Source: Amphiduros pacificus (lineage: Eukaryota > Annelida > Polychaeta > Phyllodocida > Hesionidae). From it: 64,000 bases of DNA. Shown piece after piece: positions 42,932-55,600 of the stretch. The stretch covers positions 2,637,001-2,701,000 of the forward strand of contig OX439005.1 in the NCBI GenBank assembly GCA_949316495.1, written 5' to 3'. The notes below the pieces were generated by a model. The model was not told the origin of the DNA. It saw nothing but the letters and a program-made list of their open reading frames with translations, and did no database searches. Numbering within the stretch: position 1 is the first letter of the stretch; each line of letters opens with the position of its first letter. Made by a program: the position numbers and the translations under genes.

Positions 42932-43581
42932 TGAAATGAGTTCATCGTTTTCCTTATTGGAGGAATTCCTCTAAATATTAGTTTTAATAGCTATTGAATT
43001 GAAATTTCCTAATTCATATCACCTGTTTGGTACGTACCAAATTCAAATTTGATACAAATCCAAAATGATATGAATGTATATTTCATTTAATAAAGAAACT
43101 ATTCACAATCTGTGTATTTCCATTGTTTATTTTGATGCTCTTCTCTTTTGAGGCCAAATGCTATGGTAGATTTAACAAAAATGGTTTAAGGTTGGTGGAA
43201 GCATGTTCTTTCACAAGAGTACTGCACAATAATTAATAGATCCAAGGAGGCAATGTTAATTAAGGAAATAAATTTATACAAGACAAAAAGCTTCTTAATT
43301 TTTTTTCAATTCCTAGCTATTATTGGTAGGAAAAACAATTTTACCAATCTATCGTCCGTCTGTTAAGCTATGTTTTATTCACCTAGTACGCTCCAAATGT
43401 TTGTAAATCTTCTTTGGTGTCGGTTTTTTAAGAAAAAATTTTATTGTAACAGTTAAAGATAATCTCGTTACCACGCCCCGATTTGATCACGACCCTGAAG
43501 GATGATTGCAACACGCCCTGGAAACAATAGAGAACCTTGATAAGTCTGGAATTATCAAGATAAGGATCTCACTGAAACAGG
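42932..43581. other. intergenic region upstream of the chitin-binding gene
   Basis: AT-rich sequence between the satellite and the TATA box at 43582. No other element recognised. Confidence 0.5.
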
Positions 43582-43591
43582 TATATATAAA
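43582..43591 (+). promoter_or_regulatory. TATA box of the chitin-binding gene
   Basis: TATATATAAA lies 101 bp ahead of the signal-peptide ATG at 43692. Transcription would start around 43615, giving a short untranslated leader that includes a GA-rich run near 43627. The call rests on motif and position only. Confidence 0.65.
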
Positions 43592-43691
43592 CCAGCGCAT
43601 GTATCAAGGCACACAGATGCAAGGCACAGAGAGAGAGAGGAGGACACACACACTACAGAGGAGATATACATTAGGACATAACAATATAACC

Positions 43692-43755
43692 ATGAGTGCA
43701 ATCACCAAGCAAGGAATCTCCGCTGTACTCCTGCTACTGATGACGACCTGTCTAG
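43692..43755 (+). CDS. chitin-binding gene, exon 1 (signal peptide)
   Basis: ATG AGT GCA begins MSAITKQGISAVLLLLMTTC. The exon ends at CTAG/GTAAGC with phase 1. An in-frame reading through the donor stops after two further codons, so the splice is needed. In-frame codons run upstream to 43506 but lie across the TATA box and leader, so the ATG at 43692 is preferred. Confidence 0.88.
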
Positions 43756-46700
43756 GTAAGCTGTAATCTCCTTGTTACAGTCACAAAAACATTTTCTGAT
43801 TTTGATTTTGTTTTTGATTTTGATTTTGATTTTGATTCTGATTTTAATTCTGATTTTGATTCTGATTTTCATTCTGATTTTCATTCTGATTCTGATTTTC
43901 ATTCTGATTCTGATTTTCATTCTGATTCTGATTTTGATTCTGATTTTGATTCTGATTTTGATTCTGATTTTCATTCTGATTCTGATTTTCATTCTGATTC
44001 TGATTTTCATTCTGATTTTCATTCTGATTCTGATTTTCATTCTGATTCTGATTTTCATTCTGATTTTAATTCTGATTTTGATTTTGATTTTGGTTTTGAT
44101 TCTGATTCTGATAATGATCATCAGTAGAAATGAGAGACATAGGTATATCAGGTTTCTACTGTGTGGGATACATCCGCAAATGATGAAAAAATAAAACTCC
44201 TATTTCCATGGATTTTATTATAAATATCAATATTTAGCCATTTGCATCTTTCAAACACGAGTTCATAGAGTCTTTATTCATTAAAACCCATTCAATATTA
44301 ACAATAATAGTGCAATTTCTAATTTTGGACCAATCTGCAAGGAAAATTGGAGTAAATTTTGATATGCTGAGCTATTTGAAACAATATCTATAACAACAAC
44401 TTATTGTTAGTTAATTTCTGAAAGTACATATTATAATGCATAAAAAAAGATTTAATGCTGAAAATAAAATGAAAATAAAGTCCGTCAATTTTTAGATTTA
44501 TTAACAAGCTAAATTTGTTTAGAAATAGCTTGAATGTGGTAGGTGTACAAGAGATGAAAATTGATGGACTTTAAATTGACCCAATGCAATCTATTAAAGT
44601 TTCATACATATAAGATATATATGTACTTGCAGAAAATAACCCCAAACCCCAATAAGTTGCTCTAATCATAATGGTACATAAATAAATGATAATAAATTAT
44701 CAAAGTATGTGAAAATGTGGTAAATTTGCAAGTGAAAAGACATCAGGAGACAAGATATGTATTAAATGTAGGCACAAATGGATTAACTCATTGAAAAGCT
44801 GATTTCTTTCTGCAAATTTTCATACATTTTATTTTGTTCTTCAATAAGAGAAAGGTGCTAAATTATTTCTTGAATATGTATATAAATTGGAGAATGTGTT
44901 CTATTTTTGGCACCATTTATGTTGGGTCAAAGTGACACCATGTAACCCACCGCAGTAGGAAGTTTTGTACTACCCATTTCATATTCAATGTCTCCCATTT
45001 CTAGTGATGTATGATTCCGATTTAGATTCTAGTGAGCTTATTAAGTGAAATTATTTAGAACAAATTTGTTATTCAGGCCAAAAATTTTTTTAATATTATA
45101 AAGCTAAATGATATTTTACACCATATTATTTACAATAATCATGTATCATAGATGCTTTAATTTTACTAAACATATTTTACTCCTCTCCAGGTGCCCCTGT
45201 TAAAACAATTGATGTTGACAATCAAACAACAAGACATTGTGTGTCTTCCTGTACAAACCTTCCTGATGGCGATTATCAGTCCTGCCAAGGCTGTGATGTT
45301 TATGCAACCTGTTCTAATGGTGTGATTACAGACAACAGACCATGTCCTGAAGGAACATTTTGGGATGACAATCTCAAGAACTGTGAAGCATCTTCCTCAA
45401 CATGCATTGAAACTGGGACCGAAGGTTATGAGAAAGAAAACGGCAATTATGCAACATGCATTTCTTCCTGTGAAGGTCTTTCTGATGGTGACTATCAGTC
45501 CTGCCAAGGCTGTGATGTTTATGCAACCTGTTCTAATGGACACATCTTTGACAACAGACCATGTCCTGAAGGAACAGTTTGGGATGACAATCTCAAGAAC
45601 TGTGAAGCATCTTCCTCAACATGCATTGAAACTGGCACTGAAGGTTATGAGAAAGAAAACGGCAATTATGCAACATGCATTTCTTCCTGTGAAGGTCTTT
45701 CTGATGGTGACTATCAGTCCTGCCAAGGCTGTGATGTTTATGCAACCTGTTCTAATGGACACATATTTGACAACAGACCATGTCCTGAAGGAACAGTTTG
45801 GGATGACAATCTCAAGAACTGTGAAGCATCTTCCTCAACATGCATTGAAACTGGCACTGAAGGATATGTGCAAGAAAATGTCCATTATGTAACATGCATT
45901 TCTTCCTGTGAAGGTCTTTCTGATGGTGACTATCAGTCCTGTCAAGGCTGTGATGTTTATGCAACCTGTTCTAATGGACACATATTTGACAACAGACCAT
46001 GTCCTGAAGGAACAGTTTGGGATGACAATCTCAAGAACTGTGAAGCATCTTCCTCAACATGCATTGAAACTGGCACTGAAGGATATGTGCAAGAAAATGT
46101 CCATTATGTAACATGCATTTCTTCCTGTGAAGGTCTTTCTGATGGTGACTATCAGTCCTGCCAAGGCTGTGATGTTTATGCAACATGTTCTAATGGACAC
46201 ATCTTTGACAACAGACCATGTCCTGAAGGAACAGTTTGGGATGACAATCTCAAGAACTGTGAAGCATCTTCCTCAACATGCATTGAAACTGGCACTGAAG
46301 GATATGTGCAAGAAAATGTCCATTATGTAACATGCATTTCTTCCTGTGAAGGTCTTTCTGATGGTGACTATCAGTCCTGTCAAGGCTGTGATGTTTATGC
46401 AACCTGTTCTAATGGACACATATTTGACAACAGACCATGTCCTGAAGGAACAGTTTGGGATGACAATGTCAAGAACTGTGAAGCATCTTCCTCAACATGC
46501 ATTGAAATTGGCACTGAAGGATATGTGCAAGAAAATGTCCATTATGCAACATGCATTTCTTCCTGTGAAGGTCTTTCTGATGGTGACTATCAGTCCTGCC
46601 AAGGCTGTGATGTTTATGCAACATGTTCTAATGGACACATCTTTGACAACAGACCATGTCCTGAAGGAACAGTTTGGGATGACAATCTCAAGAACTGTGA

Positions 46701-48108
46701 AGCATCTTCCTCAACATGCATTGAAACTGGCACTGAAGGTTATGAGAAAGAAAACGGCAATTATGCAACATGCATTTCTTCCTGTGAAGGTCTTTCTGAT
46801 GGTGACTATCAGTCCTGCCAAGGCTGTGATGTTTATGCAACCTGTTCTAATGGACACATATTTGACAACAGACCATGTCCTGAAGGAACAGTTTGGGATG
46901 ACAATCTCAAGAACTGTGAAGCATCTTCCTCAACATGCATTGAAACTGGTACTGAAGGATATGTGCAAGAAAATGTCCATTATGCAACATGCATTTCTTC
47001 CTGTGAAGGTCTTTCTGATGGTGACTATCAGTCTTGTCAAGGCTGTGATGTTTATGCAACCTGTTCTAATGGACACATATTTGACAACAGACCATGTCCT
47101 GAAGGAACAGTTTGGGATGACAATCTCAAGAACTGTGAAGCATCTTCCTCAACATGCATTGAAACTGGCACTGAAGGATATGTGCAAGAAAATGTCCATT
47201 ATGCAACATGCATTTCTTCCTGTGAAGGTCTTTCTGATGGTGACTATCAATCCTGCCAAGGCTGTGATGTTTATGCAACCTGTTCTAATGGACACATATT
47301 TGACAACAGACCATGTCCTGAAGGAACAGTTTGGGATGAAAATCTCAAGAACTGTGAATCATCTTCCTCAACATGCATTGAAACTGGCACTGAAGGATAT
47401 GAGAAAGAAAACAGCCTTTATGCAACATGCATTTCTTCCTGTGAAGGTCTTTCTGATGGCGATTATCAGTCCTGCCAAGGCTGTGATGTTTATGCAACCT
47501 GTTCTAATGGACACATATTTGACAACAGACCATGTCCTGAAGGAACAGTTTGGGATGACAATCTCAAGAACTGTGAAGCATCTTCCTCAACATGCATTGA
47601 AACTGGCACTGAAGGATATGTGCAAGAAAATGTCCATTATGCAACATGCATTTCTTCCTGTGAAGGTCTTTCTGATGGTGACTATCAATCCTGCCAAGGC
47701 TGTGATGTTTATGCAACCTGTTCTAATGGACACATATTTGACAACAGACCATGTCCTGAAGGAACAGTTTGGGATGAAAATCTCAAGAACTGTGAATCAT
47801 CTTCCTCAACATGCATTGAAACTGGCACTGAAGGTTATGAGAAAGAAAACAGCCTTTATGCAACATGCATTTCTTCCTGTGAAGGTCTTTCTGATGGCGA
47901 TTATCAGTCCTGCCAAGGCTGTGATGTTTATGCAACCTGTTCTAATGGACACATATTTGACAACAGACCATGTCCTGAAGGAACAGTTTGGGATGACAAT
48001 GTCAAGAACTGTGAAGCATCTTCCTCAACATGCATTGAAACTGGCACTGAAGGTTATGATAAAGAAAACGATGTGGACGTTTTTGTTATAATTGAAGAGG
48101 ATTCATGA
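43692..48108 (+). CDS. secreted chitin-binding protein with 13 CBM14 units
   Basis: Two coding exons (43692-43755 and 45191-48108) give 993 residues. Residues 1-22 are a signal peptide with the hydrophobic core ISAVLLLLMTTCLG. After a short leader (about residues 23-39) come thirteen tandem 73-residue units. In each, cysteines fit the CBM14/peritrophin-A spacing (C-x13-C-x5-C-x10-C-x12-C-x6-C), with conserved aromatic and acidic residues as in DGDYQSC and VWDDN. Two further cysteines per unit are unusual for the family. The tail DVDVFVIIEEDS has no membrane segment. The product is probably an extracellular matrix, mucus, cuticle or shell protein that cross-links chitin through many sites. It is the only gene here with a recognisable TATA box. 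The gene name is unknown to me. Confidence 0.92.
43795..44110. repeat. hexanucleotide microsatellite in intron 1
   Basis: TGATTT and TGATTC hexamers with TTCATT variants, about 50 units, starting some 40 bp after the splice donor of exon 1. All six frames are open for long stretches; the Ile-Leu or Lys-Ile-rich open frames are artefacts. Confidence 0.95.
44111..45190. other. rest of intron 1, nothing recognised
   Basis: AT-rich intron sequence ending in the acceptor CTCCTCTCCAG at 45180-45190. Confidence 0.7.
45191..48108 (+). CDS. chitin-binding gene, exon 2 (all CBM14 units)
   Basis: Begins at the acceptor with GGT GCC CCT after joining to exon 1, and ends at TGA 48106-48108. There is no intron within 2.9 kb. 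The thirteen 219-bp units are almost identical and all in phase. The reading frame extends left of any Met (the residue at 45241 is GTG), which shows that the start lies in exon 1. Confidence 0.93.
45239..48060 (+). repeat. 13 x 219-bp coding array
   Basis: Unit variants reveal order. The linker is EKENGNY (units 1, 2, 7), VQENVHY (3-6, 8, 9, 11), EKENSLY (10, 12) or DKEND (13). Units 10 and 12 share DENLKNCESS, so a two-unit block (438 bp) was copied. Unit 1 alone has TNLPDG and CPEGTF and is the most diverged. This implies repeated recent unequal exchange or gene conversion under selection for frame. Confidence 0.93.
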
Positions 48109-48154
48109 TGACAATTCAGATACTTTTAATAATTTATTAGATAAAACCTATTCT

Positions 48155-48454
48155 AGCCCCAGACCAGGGTGAAGTTGGTTAGAGCGCCACCTTATTAGCA
48201 CCAGTTCGTCTGTGGTTGTGGATTTGATCCCCGGCCATGCTGAGATTAAATTCATGATACTATTTCACACATGAGCTGAGGCCCATGCCTAAAGGGTTAA
48301 CCCGTTGTCCTTGTAAATCTGTGACCGGGCGGGTTGTCATGTCAAGGACCTCCGACATGACAATTCAGTGAGGCAGCACTATATCTGCTACAAGTAGGTC
48401 TCATCACGAAATGACTGAAATAATGTTGAAAGTGATGTAAAACCCAAAACAAAC
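48155..48454 (+). mobile_element. tRNA-derived SINE, copy 4
   Basis: Same family as the SINE at 3588. The head is more decayed (GAAGTTGGTTAGAGCGCCAC, GGATTTGATCCCC). A 12-bp duplication AAAACCTATTCT at 48143-48154 and 48455-48466 flanks it. It sits 46 bp after the chitin-binding stop codon, so it lies in the probable 3' untranslated region. Confidence 0.92.
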
Positions 48455-48466
48455 AAAACCTATTCT

Positions 48467-49125
48467 CTGGGTTTCTCACATATGTAAATATTATTTATTT
48501 AACGCTTATATTTTCTGAATTTGTGTTCCTATGTTTAACTCATTTGATTCAAATGCAATGATTTTGTTTCTAACATCCAATCTGACGATTGGGAGGTACA
48601 GAACAGAAATGTCTATACTTTAAGGTTATGGAGGTAAAATTTTAAACTTTATTCATAGATTGAAAATGATCTCAGCTATGGTTGTGATCTCAGTTGTATA
48701 TGAGAAAATGGAGAAGTGTCATTGCATTGATATTGCAATAACGGCACTATCCTAGCTTTTCAGATTCCTTATGTTCAAACTCTGCCTTGTTCCCGGTGTG
48801 TTTTTATGAAGGGCTTGTACTCTATCTCCCATAATAAAATGTTATGCTTTACAAACGTTTCCAGTTGTTTTTCATGTTGTACTGTCCAAGATCACTCAAC
48901 ATTGCAGTGGTCACATGCACTCTAGGAAAGGTTGTCTTTCATAAGTAGCTTTATAATGAGTGGTACTTTCATTATTTTATTAGTATCAATGGTGATTTTC
49001 CCACAATTTCAAGATATGTGAAAATAACCATATTTACCCCACTTATCACAGCAAGCAAGACTGATCAGCATGACACCCTGCTCGAACCCTCACCACAACC
49101 TCTCCTCTTTAAAGCATTCATGGAA
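48467..49125. other. probable 3' region of the chitin-binding gene
   Basis: No gene. It contains dispersed repeat A copy 2 and an AATAAA at 48833-48838 that could end the chitin-binding transcript. Confidence 0.45.
48590..48780 (+). repeat. dispersed repeat A, copy 2
   Basis: Similar to 18700-18912 in the same orientation; see that entry. The copies are diverged but share several ordered blocks. Confidence 0.55.
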
Positions 49126-49610
49126 TGAGGTATTCAAGCACTTTTCCCTTGCATAAAATAAATATTTATACCCCAAACTTTGCAATTAAATGATATTACC
49201 CATCATAGGTCACCTACATAAATTTCTGTGCCATTTGAAAGTGGATGAGTCTTCTGCTAAAATCTAAATCATCCATTGGGCACTTTGTAAACAATCTTTG
49301 TTTAGCTGGGCAAACAACTATTTAGTAAAGATTTGCTAACAGTGGGGAACCTTGGGAAAATGGGGTGATTTGGCTTACAGAGCCCTGTTTGTCCATTAAT
49401 GTTTGTCCATTGGTACAGGCCTAACACCCCAACAAACCACAAAAGAGGTCACATGATTGTATGCATGTGGCCACCTGGTGGTAAAAAAAGTACAGGCAGT
49501 ACTTGGGATTCTTGCTTGTATCATAGTTTCGTGGCCACATATCATTTAAGCATACCCCAAACTTCTGTAAAATTACTTGTGACCTCTGTGGTTTCATGAA
49601 TGTTTTAAAT
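49126..49610 (+). repeat. dispersed repeat B, copy 1
   Basis: Shares an ordered series of blocks with 55630-56525: GCCATTTGAAAGT, TCTTCTGCTAAAATC, TTTGCTAACAGTGG, TTGGCTTACA, GTCCATTAATGTTTGTCCAT and a GTGACCTC-GTG end. Here the site that holds the 13-bp array in the other copy is unexpanded. Family unknown. Confidence 0.75.
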
Positions 49611-49893
49611 CAGGTATTTTGATTCAAGGGGAAAACATGTCATGCTCCATGTAAATTTGTAGCACTTCCGATAGTTGCTACCTTTGTTAGACCTTAGAAA
49701 ATGTAGCATCTTATGAGACCCATGTAGGTCTGAAAATCATATAAAAGGTATTTATTTCTCTTAACATCTAATTTTTTTAATTTTAAAGAAAAAACTTAAT
49801 GTCATGGTTGAAATTCAAGGAAGGCATTGAAATTTAGGGAAACCTTGTTCAGCATCCTTGTCTTAATCGTTTCATAAAGATGATAGAGTTATC

Positions 49894-50462
49894 GTATGTA
49901 TGTATGTATGTATGTATGTATGTATGTATGTATGTATGTATGTATGTATGTATGTATGTATGTATGTATGTATGTATGTATGTATGTATGTATGTATGTA
50001 TGTATGTATGTATGTATGTATGTATGTATGTATGTATGTATGTATGTATGTATGTATGTATGTATGTATGTATGTATGTATGTGCGTATGTGTGTATGTG
50101 TGTATATGTGTGTGTGTGTATGTATGCATGTATGCGTGTATGTATGTATGTGTGTATGTATCTGTGTGCATGTGTGTGTATGTGTGTATGTATGTATGTT
50201 TGTATGTATGTATGTATGCATGTATGCGTGTATGTATGTATGTGTGTATGTGTGTATGTATCTGTGTGTATGTGTGTGTATGTATGTATGTATGTATGTA
50301 TGTATGTATGTATGTATGTATGTATGTATGTATGTATGTATGTATGTATGTATGTATGTATGTATGTATGTATGTATGTGTATGTATGTATGTATGTATG
50401 TATGTATGTATGTATGTATGTATGTATGTATGTATGTATGTATGTATGTATGTATGTATGTA
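49894..50462. repeat. (GTAT)n microsatellite
   Basis: About 570 bp of GTAT repeats with a degenerate centre (50080-50280) containing GTGT, GCAT and TCTG variants. It gives false Cys-Met-Tyr-Val or Thr-Tyr-Ile-His open frames in six frames. Confidence 0.97.
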
Positions 50463-52450
50463 TACAGTTAGAATTTATTAGTGTGCAACTGTTGCAGTGT
50501 ACCTTTGTTGAACTCTGAAGCAAAGGCTCAGCGCAAGTTCAAGAAATATTACCACATTTCTCTGACAAGATTAAGGAGTATATTGGCTTCCGGTGGTAGT
50601 TAGAAAGGATTTCTATAAATGTTGACCTGAAAATCCCAAAATGATATTGTTCTGGAATCCTTGTCATTTCTTTATGAAAATTTTAAAAAAAATAAAGAAA
50701 TTTTTTAATATCTTGGTGTTCAGAAGAAAAAAAATTATAGTTACTAAAAAATATTTTAGTTTAAAAAAAACAAAAAAACAGAATACCCCAAAAACATTAA
50801 TGAAAGTATTATTCTTATGCATTTTTTCTTATCATTATATTCCATTAATGCTACATGTGCGCTTAAGTCCACCTCATAAATTGCCAGCTAAAATGACCTT
50901 ACTCTCCCAGTGTCAAGAGCTGCCACCTGGTGATATTTACGATCACAATCACACAGATCTTCCAATATGATTGTCACATGGATCTGAAGAAATACATCAG
51001 TCTATGATCTTCAACATTTTACTGCTTGCTTAGGCTGACTTTTCATGCAGTGATTTGGTTAATATTTTGATAGGTTTTACCTTAGGTATGGGAATGCTAA
51101 ATACATATTTAATGTAATATGATCTAAGGATGTGAGTTTTTTAGATAAATAAGAATACGGTACTTCACTTCACTTCATTGGCTTCACTTTACTTTAAAAT
51201 GCTGTTTTTTGACATGAATAAAGAGTGGGAGCCAAAGAAAATAGCGTGCAATGCTGTTTTTTGGCAGAGAATGATGATTTCAACATTGAAGATGCGCAGG
51301 AATATTTACTCTATGGCGGCCATTAAACATTGTATCGACAGCTTGAACAACGCATCATATATGAAACGTGGGAGCAATGATTCTCAGCTTAATTTATACT
51401 AACTCAAAGATAAACTTCTATACCATTTTACAAAAAAAAAACCTTTACACTACTTGTAAAGTTATATCAGGTCAGAATGAAACCTGTAACTTGAACGCAA
51501 TTAATGTCCTACTCCCTTTGAATAGAGTTTTTTTGCATTATCACATTGACATGATAAAGTTCATTGCATTTGCATCAGATTTAAATACAACTTGAAATAA
51601 CATATTTATGTTTTCATGTGAAAATATGTATTTAAAGTTTGGTTTTGTCCGATGTCATACATTTCAGGAGTTCATTTTGTCCCGCTTGTTTTGAATGACT
51701 TTCTTGCAATTACAATATACTTAAGTCCAATACATATTTATCTATTTTTTAAAAAGCCAAGATACAATAAAATGAATTATTTCAAACATTTTTTTGAAGA
51801 ATTGTGACATGATCTTTCACAGTTACAGTATGTTGTAAGCTCCAGTTCTGTATATCTAATCAAATATATCGAAGCATCTTTTCACTTAACTATTTCACCA
51901 AAAGAACAACTGAAAGTTGAAATAATTAAACTTATGTTAAATAAAAGCAATTTTCATCATTAATTTGGTCAGCTTTGTGTAACTGTTGGGTCCCTGACCA
52001 TCTTAGAGCCTGTCAATTTCTGATCAGCACGTCATACTGTGAAAAACCTGTTTCGGATCAGTGACATGATCTTGAGAAAGTTACCTGATCAACGAATATG
52101 AAGGCTGCATGCAGAATGAGCCACGCCCACTTTCTTTTTTTTGACAGAGAGGGAAATGTTGTTGGGGACACGCGCACCTGCTACAGGATCCAGGCACTCT
52201 GGGATAGCGAGGAGGTGCGCACGCGCATTACAGTTGTTGTTCGTTTCCGGCTATTTGCGGAAGCATTGCAAATTGTAAACAAAATTTGCAGAAATTGTTG
52301 CGTGGAGGAGCATCGTAATGCACAAATGGATTGTAGATAGCGAGAAGTAGTAACTCACTGACAATACAAGCACTATGTGACTGTGTAGATCGCCCAAACA
52401 ACGCTACAACATGTAGTTAAAACCGAGTGTCTAAGGTCAAAATCAGAAAG
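50463..52450. other. region upstream of the SOS gene
   Basis: No exon recognised up to about 52090. From there to 52450 the sequence is somewhat more GC-rich with CpG-containing stretches (GTGCGCACGCGCATTACAG), as in a TATA-less promoter or 5' untranslated region. The start site is not visible. Confidence 0.45.
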
Positions 52451-52510
52451 ATGGCTGACACAGAAATGTTATTTCTGATGACAGAACGGGAATTTTGTTC
52501 TGCAGTTTAG
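52451..52510 (+). other. upstream ORF before the SOS start
   Basis: ATG GCT GAC ... GTT TAG, 19 codons, ends 38 bases before the SOS ATG in a different frame, in a good start context (AAGATGG). It could reduce or regulate translation of the main frame if it is in the mature leader. Confidence 0.4.
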
Positions 52511-52548
52511 CCGAGGTGCACAGCGCATCATGTCAACCAGCTAGAGGC

Positions 52549-52650
52549 ATGGCGATGTTTTCCCCTAGCGATCTTAAAAACACCTATGACTTCTACTCAG
52601 AGGAGAATGGAATAAAATGGAAAGGTTTATTAGTCAACTCGTTACAAAAG
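52549..52650 (+). CDS. SOS exon 1
   Basis: Codes for [20 protein letters not shown] through LVNSLQK (34 codons). Donor AAG/GTAAGT. ATG 52549 (GGCATGG context) is taken because the family homology starts soon after; the Met two codons later is nearly as good. In-frame codons continue left to 52495 without a Met. Confidence 0.88.
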
Positions 52651-55600
52651 GTAAGTGAAGATTCACAAAACACATCTGAATCTTAGCTGTCACAAGTTCC
52701 CAGTATCACTTCTTCTATTCACACATCCCTGGTTTCAAAGTAACTCATTTGTTTAGAAGGTTTATCAACAATATTTTGGCAATCTTCTTTCCTAAAAGTA
52801 AGTTTAGAAGATCTATGATGAGCAAAATTGATTAAATGATTTCATTGTTTCATCATCATGAGACTGATTTCCATGGAAACCAACCAAAGTCAAAGACTCC
52901 CATTTATGACCAGTCACCTGATTCATCTGTGGTATTTCACAATCACACGAGAAATGAGAAGGGATGAAATAATCCATGAACCAGTTATATGTGAAAATCA
53001 CAGATATTCTTTTAAAGGAACATAGGATCATTCTATTTTTACCTCAATCTGTTTCTAAAGGACAGTTCAGTTCATGATTTAAGGAGATAAACACATCATA
53101 TTCGGATGTGAAATATATAGATAATGATCAATTATTGCCCCAACAGAATGACTAATGACCATGATGAAATTGCAGAAATCTCTTGAGACTTTCAACATAT
53201 GCATCACCTATTTCAAGTGTCATTGTACATTTCATGAACCACAATTCCACTTCTTTGAACAAATCGATATACTGGATGATGGTTTTTCTATGCTATTTTT
53301 TTAAGAGTATTGAGTTATAATGTTCTTGGTAAATATTTTAGAATATTCATTATAAATTATAGAGACTTTGAATTATTTTTTTTTATTGTGTAAATGGACA
53401 AAAAACATTTCAGGTTGTTGGAGCATAGCTCTGCAGTGATGGGGGGGATTCTGTCATTCTGTCCATCATCCTCTTCTCTGATACTACTGGTTGGAGTTCT
53501 AAACAATTAGTGGGAAAGATGTTGTGTTTTCAGGGGATCTATTCAATCTGTTTTCCATTGAAAAAGATTGCTCAGGTTTTTTATGATTTTTCAAACATCT
53601 AATAGCTATCACTGATTATAAATATTAGCCAATGAGAATTGAGATAACAAGCTGGGGCCAAATTTCATGTAACTTGTATTTTATTTGGTCAAAATTATCA
53701 TGCTCAAGTCTGCTCTGGGAAAAGATATAAATGATCATTTTTGAAGCAATGTCCAGAAACTGTTCACAAACATCACAAAAAACAAGCAATGATCAGCAGA
53801 GCTCTAAGGCCATTGGCCTATGTTTTCAATAAGCAATAAAATTCACAAAATGTTGCCTTAAACATTTCTGAAAGATTTATTGATGGAGAATGACATTTCT
53901 AGAGTAGCTCAAGCTAATATTTTGAGTTGCTCAATTTTTGTGTTTGAAATAATCAGGACTATTTCGTAAGCTAATTTTCGGGACCAATTAAGTACTACTC
54001 TGATATTGGGTTTTGAGAATGTGCAGTGAAAAAAAAAAGATATGTATTTTTATCATCCTAAATTATAAAGCGAAAAGTGTGGCAATGATAGTCCATTATT
54101 TGAAAAATGGAATTGGCCCCGAAAGAATGGCTAATTTTGCAGGATCATATCAGTGATACAACAACAATAGCCATTAGATGTTTTCTTAATTAATTTAACT
54201 TTGTTAGACTGAATTAAGGTTTTTTTTTCAAAGAAGCCCAAAATTAAGCCAGTTTAATGCAATGTCAAAATAAGAACTGACCTCATTTGGTTCGTAGCAG
54301 ATTATATGTAATTCATATTTAATCAAGAGCGATGTGGATTACATGTGAAATTGTATTGCATATCTTAACTGACAAGAATGTACCCAGTGTGGACCACAAG
54401 TGGAGAATGTTTCTTCCATTTTATCATTTTTTCCACATTGATTCGAATGCTTCCAATGCCCTGAAACATGCTATTGTGCATCATGTATACTCTACAATAC
54501 ATAAGTATACAATTTGGGCATTCATCAACTTTCTTCCATGTTTCATCCAGGTTTTTTCCATTTTCTTCTGGAAGAAAGTGGAAGAAACCGGACAAAATGG
54601 TTTTTTTCCATGTTTCTTCCGCTGTCCCGGACAATCGGGCTAGTAAGTGGAGAATTACACCGGCCCAAAACAAATTGTTCTAACCTCAGAAATCATTTTT
54701 CTTGGTTAGGGTAATTAATATTTAGTAAGATTTATCAAATGAAAAAAAGGATATTTTTATCAATATTTGAAAAATCATGATTAGTTACTGGAGAATCAGC
54801 ATTAAAAAGGAGGTGATAATAATTTTATTAATTTCAAAAAAGAAAAGCTAATGTTGAAGATAGTGGCAGTAAGATAAAATAAAGCAATATATATGCAAGT
54901 ATGATAAATATTATACTGGCTCATGAATGAATAGTGCATAGGCTCTGAGGCTCGTATTTAGGACCAAAAAAAAGAAGCCTGTCAAACCAGTGGCCCTAAA
55001 TTTTTATGGACATTCAAGGCTACACATAATGTCAGTAATAATGTCATATATCACATTTCTCAATATATTTGAAAACTACCCACTATCAGGTAATTTGAAG
55101 GTGAGAAGTGCCGAGGACTGGCGTGCTTGCTAACACATTTACCCCAGTTATGTCAGGGGGCAGAAGTAGGCCTCACATTGTGCAAGGGACCCAAAAAATG
55201 AGACCTATAAAGGAAAGCAGCAAAATAATTTGCAATATCTGGAAAATGAAAAAACCCCCAGATATTTCATGTTCTTCCTATAATCTAGAGCAAACCTTAA
55301 CATTGAGTTTTGATATTTGACAGGTTCAGCGCCAGGTGCACTCGTCGTTGAATGCGCGGCAGGATGCCTTGGAGTACATCGAGAGCCTGATCCTGCAGCT
55401 GCTGGGGATGCTGTGTGCCTCACAGCCGCACGTGGTGCAGGACGTGGAGGAGCGCGTACAACGAACATTCCCACATCCCATAGACGAGTGGGCCATCAAT
55501 GACGCGCAGATCGCCCTGCAGAAGGGCAAGAAGAAGTCGCCCCTCGTCCTGCCGATTGATCGTATTCACACGCTCCTGGTCAGGGTAAGTAAACAAATTC

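Noticed and set aside
43702-44194. Ile/Leu- and Lys/Ile-rich open frames
   Set aside because: Translation of the TGATTY microsatellite in intron 1 of the chitin-binding gene.
45365-48091. Second long open frame through the chitin-binding array in another phase
   Set aside because: 219 is divisible by 3, so any frame without a stop in one unit is open through all. It has no signal peptide or domain, while the CBM14 frame has both.
49849-50523. Cys-Met-Tyr-Val or Thr-Tyr-Ile-His repeat proteins
   Set aside because: Translation of a GTAT microsatellite in six frames.
54332-54714. Overlapping open frames of 66-103 codons in SOS intron 1
   Set aside because: Built on a repeated TTTCTTCC/GGAAGAAA phrase, open in several frames on both strands, with no SOS-like sequence.
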